From Candidatus Scybalocola fimicaballi (GTDB taxonomy: Bacteria > Bacteroidota > Bacteroidia > Bacteroidales > Paludibacteraceae): 6,977 nucleotides of DNA. Made by a program: the position numbers and the translations under genes. Position 1 is the stretch's first letter, and each line of letters begins with the position of its first letter. Positions 5,663-6,977 of the stretch are shown one piece after another. The notes beneath the pieces were generated by a model. The model saw nothing but the letters and a program-made list of their open reading frames with translations, was not told where the DNA came from and searched no databases. Where the stretch lies: assembly GCA_002317115.1 (NCBI GenBank), contig DCIP01000051.1, forward strand, positions 1 through 6,977. The letters run 5' to 3'.

Positions 5663-6250
5663 TTAGTTACCTCCATAGTTTTTTGGTTCTGCCTCAGAAA
5701 TCTTCTGAGGATAAATCTTTTGAACTTCTTTCTGCTCATCTTCAGTTAGGTCGACGAACTTCTTGCCTCTCTTCTGCATTGAGAAATCATCACGGATTTC
5801 GTCGTAAGCAGCTACAAGGGCATTCTGTACCTCGATGTAAGCCTGATACTGAGTACCACGGTCGTTCTGTAGAGAGATCACGTGTTTCTTAGTATACATG
5901 ACATTACCGAAACTTCCGAATGAGCCCATTTCCTTTTCAGGAAGCTCTTCTGAGTTCGCTGGATTCAAAATGAATTCCTTAGCTTTTTCTTTCAGTTTGC
6001 TAACCTCAAGCACCTCACCGTTAACCATCAAATCGTTGTTGCTGTTGACAAGAATCTGAAGCACATTACGCTTGTTCATGTCGACCTGCTCGTCTTGCTG
6101 GTCAGCTGGTACAGGTGGGGGAAGACGACGTGCCAAACCTTTGTCTGTCGACATTGATGTTGTCACAAGAAAGAAAACAAGCAGCAAGAACGCAATATCC
6201 GCCATTGAACTGGCATTAAGCTCACCTACTGATCTTTTCTTTTTTCCCAT
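5663..6250 (-). CDS. exbD: ExbD/TolR-family proton-channel subunit (first of two)
   Basis: A 195-residue inner-membrane protein with a basic N-terminus (KKKR at 3-6), one membrane helix (about 16-33) carrying the expected aspartate in S-M-A-D-I at D18, and then a proline-rich turn LPPPVP (43-48) on the periplasmic side. The periplasmic domain ends in a long C-terminal extension beginning at about 138 (YIEVQNALVAAYDEIRDDF) and finishing YPQKISEAEPK, a signature of the longer ExbD form of Bacteroidetes. It is about 40-50 residues longer than E. coli ExbD. It lies 9 bases after the small membrane-protein gene and 2 bases before the second exbD, all in one operon. It may form mixed dimers with the second ExbD or serve a different receptor set; the sequence does not decide this. 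Confidence 0.92.
   Translation of the reverse strand: MGKKKRSVGELNASSMADIAFLLLVFFLVTTSMSTDKGLARRLPPPVPADQQDEQVDMNKRNVLQILVNSNNDLMVNGEVLEVSKLKEKAKEFILNPANSEELPEKEMGSFGSFGNVMYTKKHVISLQNDRGTQYQAYIEVQNALVAAYDEIRDDFSMQKRGKKFVDLTEDEQKEVQKIYPQKISEAEPKNYGGN
5670..5674 (-). promoter_or_regulatory. Strong Shine-Dalgarno site for the second exbD, inside the end of the first
   Basis: On the minus strand GGAGG (5674-5670) lies 9 bases before the ATG at 5660 and overlaps the last glycine codons of the upstream exbD (Y-G-G-N-stop). Most other genes here lack a recognisable site, as is usual in Bacteroidetes, so a full GGAGG stands out and would allow efficient re-initiation. It could also be a chance product of the GGA-GGT codons. 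Confidence 0.55.
5692..5710. other. Perfect 8-base-pair hairpin within the 3' end of the first exbD
   Basis: CCTCAGAA (5692-5699) and TTCTGAGG (5703-5710) are exact inverted repeats around a 3-base loop. The arms lie in the codons for P-Q-K-I-S-E, which are conserved in the family, so the pairing may be partly a by-product of the protein sequence. It sits about 30-50 bases before the start of the second exbD and could affect relative expression of the two subunits. Confidence 0.4.
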
Positions 6251-6259
6251 CTTACAAAC

Positions 6260-6739
6260 TTACTTTACTTTGTTGATAGTTTTAGCTAGAGTAACGTTGA
6301 ACAAAGCTGCAATAACTGCAACTACGAACAATGTCTTGATTGAGTTCAAGCACATGTCAGCAAGCTTCAAGCTGCCCCTTACGTTCTCATTACCGTCATA
6401 GTTTGGCATGTTAAGTGGTGTGCCATCACCAGTTGCGTATGTGATTCCGCATAGCAAAGATAGAGCAACAATCATCGCGATAGATGTGTAAGCAGATCTC
6501 TTGTCGTTCTTCAACTTGATGAAGAATGAAAGGATAGCTGAAATTACTGTTGCTGCTATTGCTAAGAAAAAGAATGCGTATACGACGTTCAATACTGCTC
6601 CTGTATAGTTAGGAGCGTCGAATGCCTCGCCACTATAGATAGCCTCCTCACTACCACCTACGCAGAACAATACGCAGACGACAGCGGCAATAGCTACAAG
6701 AACTGCCAAGACAATCGATGAAATCTTTTCTGAATTCAT
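6260..6739 (-). CDS. Small four-helix inner-membrane protein of the ExbB/ExbD operon
   Basis: A 159-residue hydrophobic protein with four likely membrane helices at about 8-27, 50-75, 84-101 and 130-150. Loops carry charged residues KLKNDKR (75-81) and, between helices 3 and 4, a polar segment DGTPLNMPNYDGNENVRG (105-122), probably periplasmic. There is no catalytic motif and I recall no assigned function. The first helix is not followed by a cleavage site, so the protein stays in the membrane. It lies between the ExbB gene (20 bases upstream) and the first exbD (9 bases downstream), a position where small uncharacterised membrane proteins occur in Bacteroidetes motor operons. An accessory or assembly subunit of the motor is inferred from position only. 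The start at 6739 is the first ATG of the frame and leads straight into helix 1. Confidence 0.85.
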   Translation of the reverse strand: MNSEKISSIVLAVLVAIAAVVCVLFCVGGSEEAIYSGEAFDAPNYTGAVLNVVYAFFFLAIAATVISAILSFFIKLKNDKRSAYTSIAMIVALSLLCGITYATGDGTPLNMPNYDGNENVRGSLKLADMCLNSIKTLFVVAVIAALFNVTLAKTINKVK

Positions 6740-6759
6740 ATCTTTATTGTCTTAGATGA

Positions 6760-6977
6760 TTATGCCTCGATTGTTGGAGTTGTTGTGTCAGCTGATGCTG
6801 AAGAGTAAGAACCAAAGCTCTTGTTTCTCTCCTCGTAAGCAACTACTGCGTCGATCAAGCTGATTGATGCATCCTCCATCTCTGAAGTTAGAGCCTCGAT
6901 ACGAGTCAAGATAAAGTTCATGAACACCTGAAGAACCATGGCAACGATCAATCCGACCAATGTTGTCAAAAGGGCAA
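6760..6977 (-). CDS. exbB: ExbB/TolQ/MotA-family proton channel, C-terminal fragment (5' end beyond window)
   Basis: The minus-strand frame is open to the right edge and shows the last 71 residues. It begins A-L-L-T-T-L-V-G-L-I-V-A-M, the final membrane helix of the ExbB/TolQ/MotA family, in which conserved threonines (the T-T pair here) line the proton path. The rest is a cytosolic helix (FILTRIEALTSEMEDASISL) and a polar tail rich in Ser and Thr. The frame has a TTG at 6969, but this is an internal leucine and not a start. About two thirds of the protein (usual length 220-270) lies outside the window. It is the first visible gene of the operon that continues with the membrane protein and the two exbD genes. 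Confidence 0.88.
   Translation of the reverse strand, partial: ALLTTLVGLIVAMVLQVFMNFILTRIEALTSEMEDASISLIDAVVAYEERNKSFGSYSSASADTTTPTIEA

Noticed and set aside
5557..5892. Plus-strand open frame of 111 codons across the two exbD genes
   Set aside because: It is antisense to both ExbD genes, including the conserved membrane segment, and shows no protein features of its own.
6072..6401. Plus-strand open frame of 109 codons opposite the first exbD and the membrane-protein gene
   Set aside because: It is a shadow of two minus-strand genes; the apparent hydrophobic stretches come from the complement of membrane helices.
6967..6969. TTG as a start of a short 69-residue protein at the right edge
   Set aside because: The frame continues upstream to the window edge with A-L-L, the known continuation of the last ExbB helix, so the TTG is an internal leucine codon.

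Overview
The window looks like chromosomal DNA of a Bacteroidales bacterium, probably a Prevotella- or Bacteroides-like gut or oral commensal. This is inferred from gene content: the GGGtGRT / NifU-like pair, the two-ExbD cluster with a small membrane protein after ExbB, and a glycoside hydrolase with a C-terminal tail typical of secreted proteins in this order. A promoter of the Bacteroidetes type (TTTG, then TAnnTTTG) and mostly weak Shine-Dalgarno sites agree with it. No genus can be fixed from the sequence alone. All eight or nine supportable genes lie on the minus strand, so transcription runs from the right edge to the left edge.

Right part (about 5196-6977): the 3' end of an ExbB/TolQ/MotA proton-channel gene, a four-helix membrane protein, and two ExbD-type proteins, tightly packed as one operon. 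It is closed by a strong Rho-independent terminator at 5144-5179. This is an inner-membrane motor that uses the proton gradient to drive TonB-dependent outer-membrane uptake.

Middle part (3715-5143): after the terminator comes a 50-base tract of TTGACG/TTAACG hexamers holding two copies of the palindrome ACGTTAACGT, then an unrecognised helical protein of 183 residues and a TonB-related protein with two TonB C-terminal domains and a signal peptide. These two genes are probably cotranscribed and are probably functionally tied to the ExbB/ExbD motor.

Left-middle part (1773-3662): one large gene for a secreted GH53 endo-beta-1,4-galactanase. There is no SusC/SusD pair or partner galactosidase within the window. 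Its codon choice is mixed, unlike the strongly biased genes around it. Downstream is a short intergenic stretch (1603-1772) made of small repeats and hairpins.

Left part (1-1602): a clear Bacteroidetes-type promoter drives an IscU/NifU-like scaffold protein, followed six bases later by the GGGtGRT protein, which runs off the left edge just as its name-giving motif begins. The two form a conserved pair whose biochemical role is, to my knowledge, not established. The promoter position shows that the scaffold gene starts at 1502 and not at the longer reading-frame start at 1559.

I see no CRISPR array, tRNA, rRNA, transposase or phage gene. The best candidates for new biology are the NifU-like/GGGtGRT pair, the tandem TonB C-domain protein with its unknown partner, and the palindrome-bearing hexamer tract.
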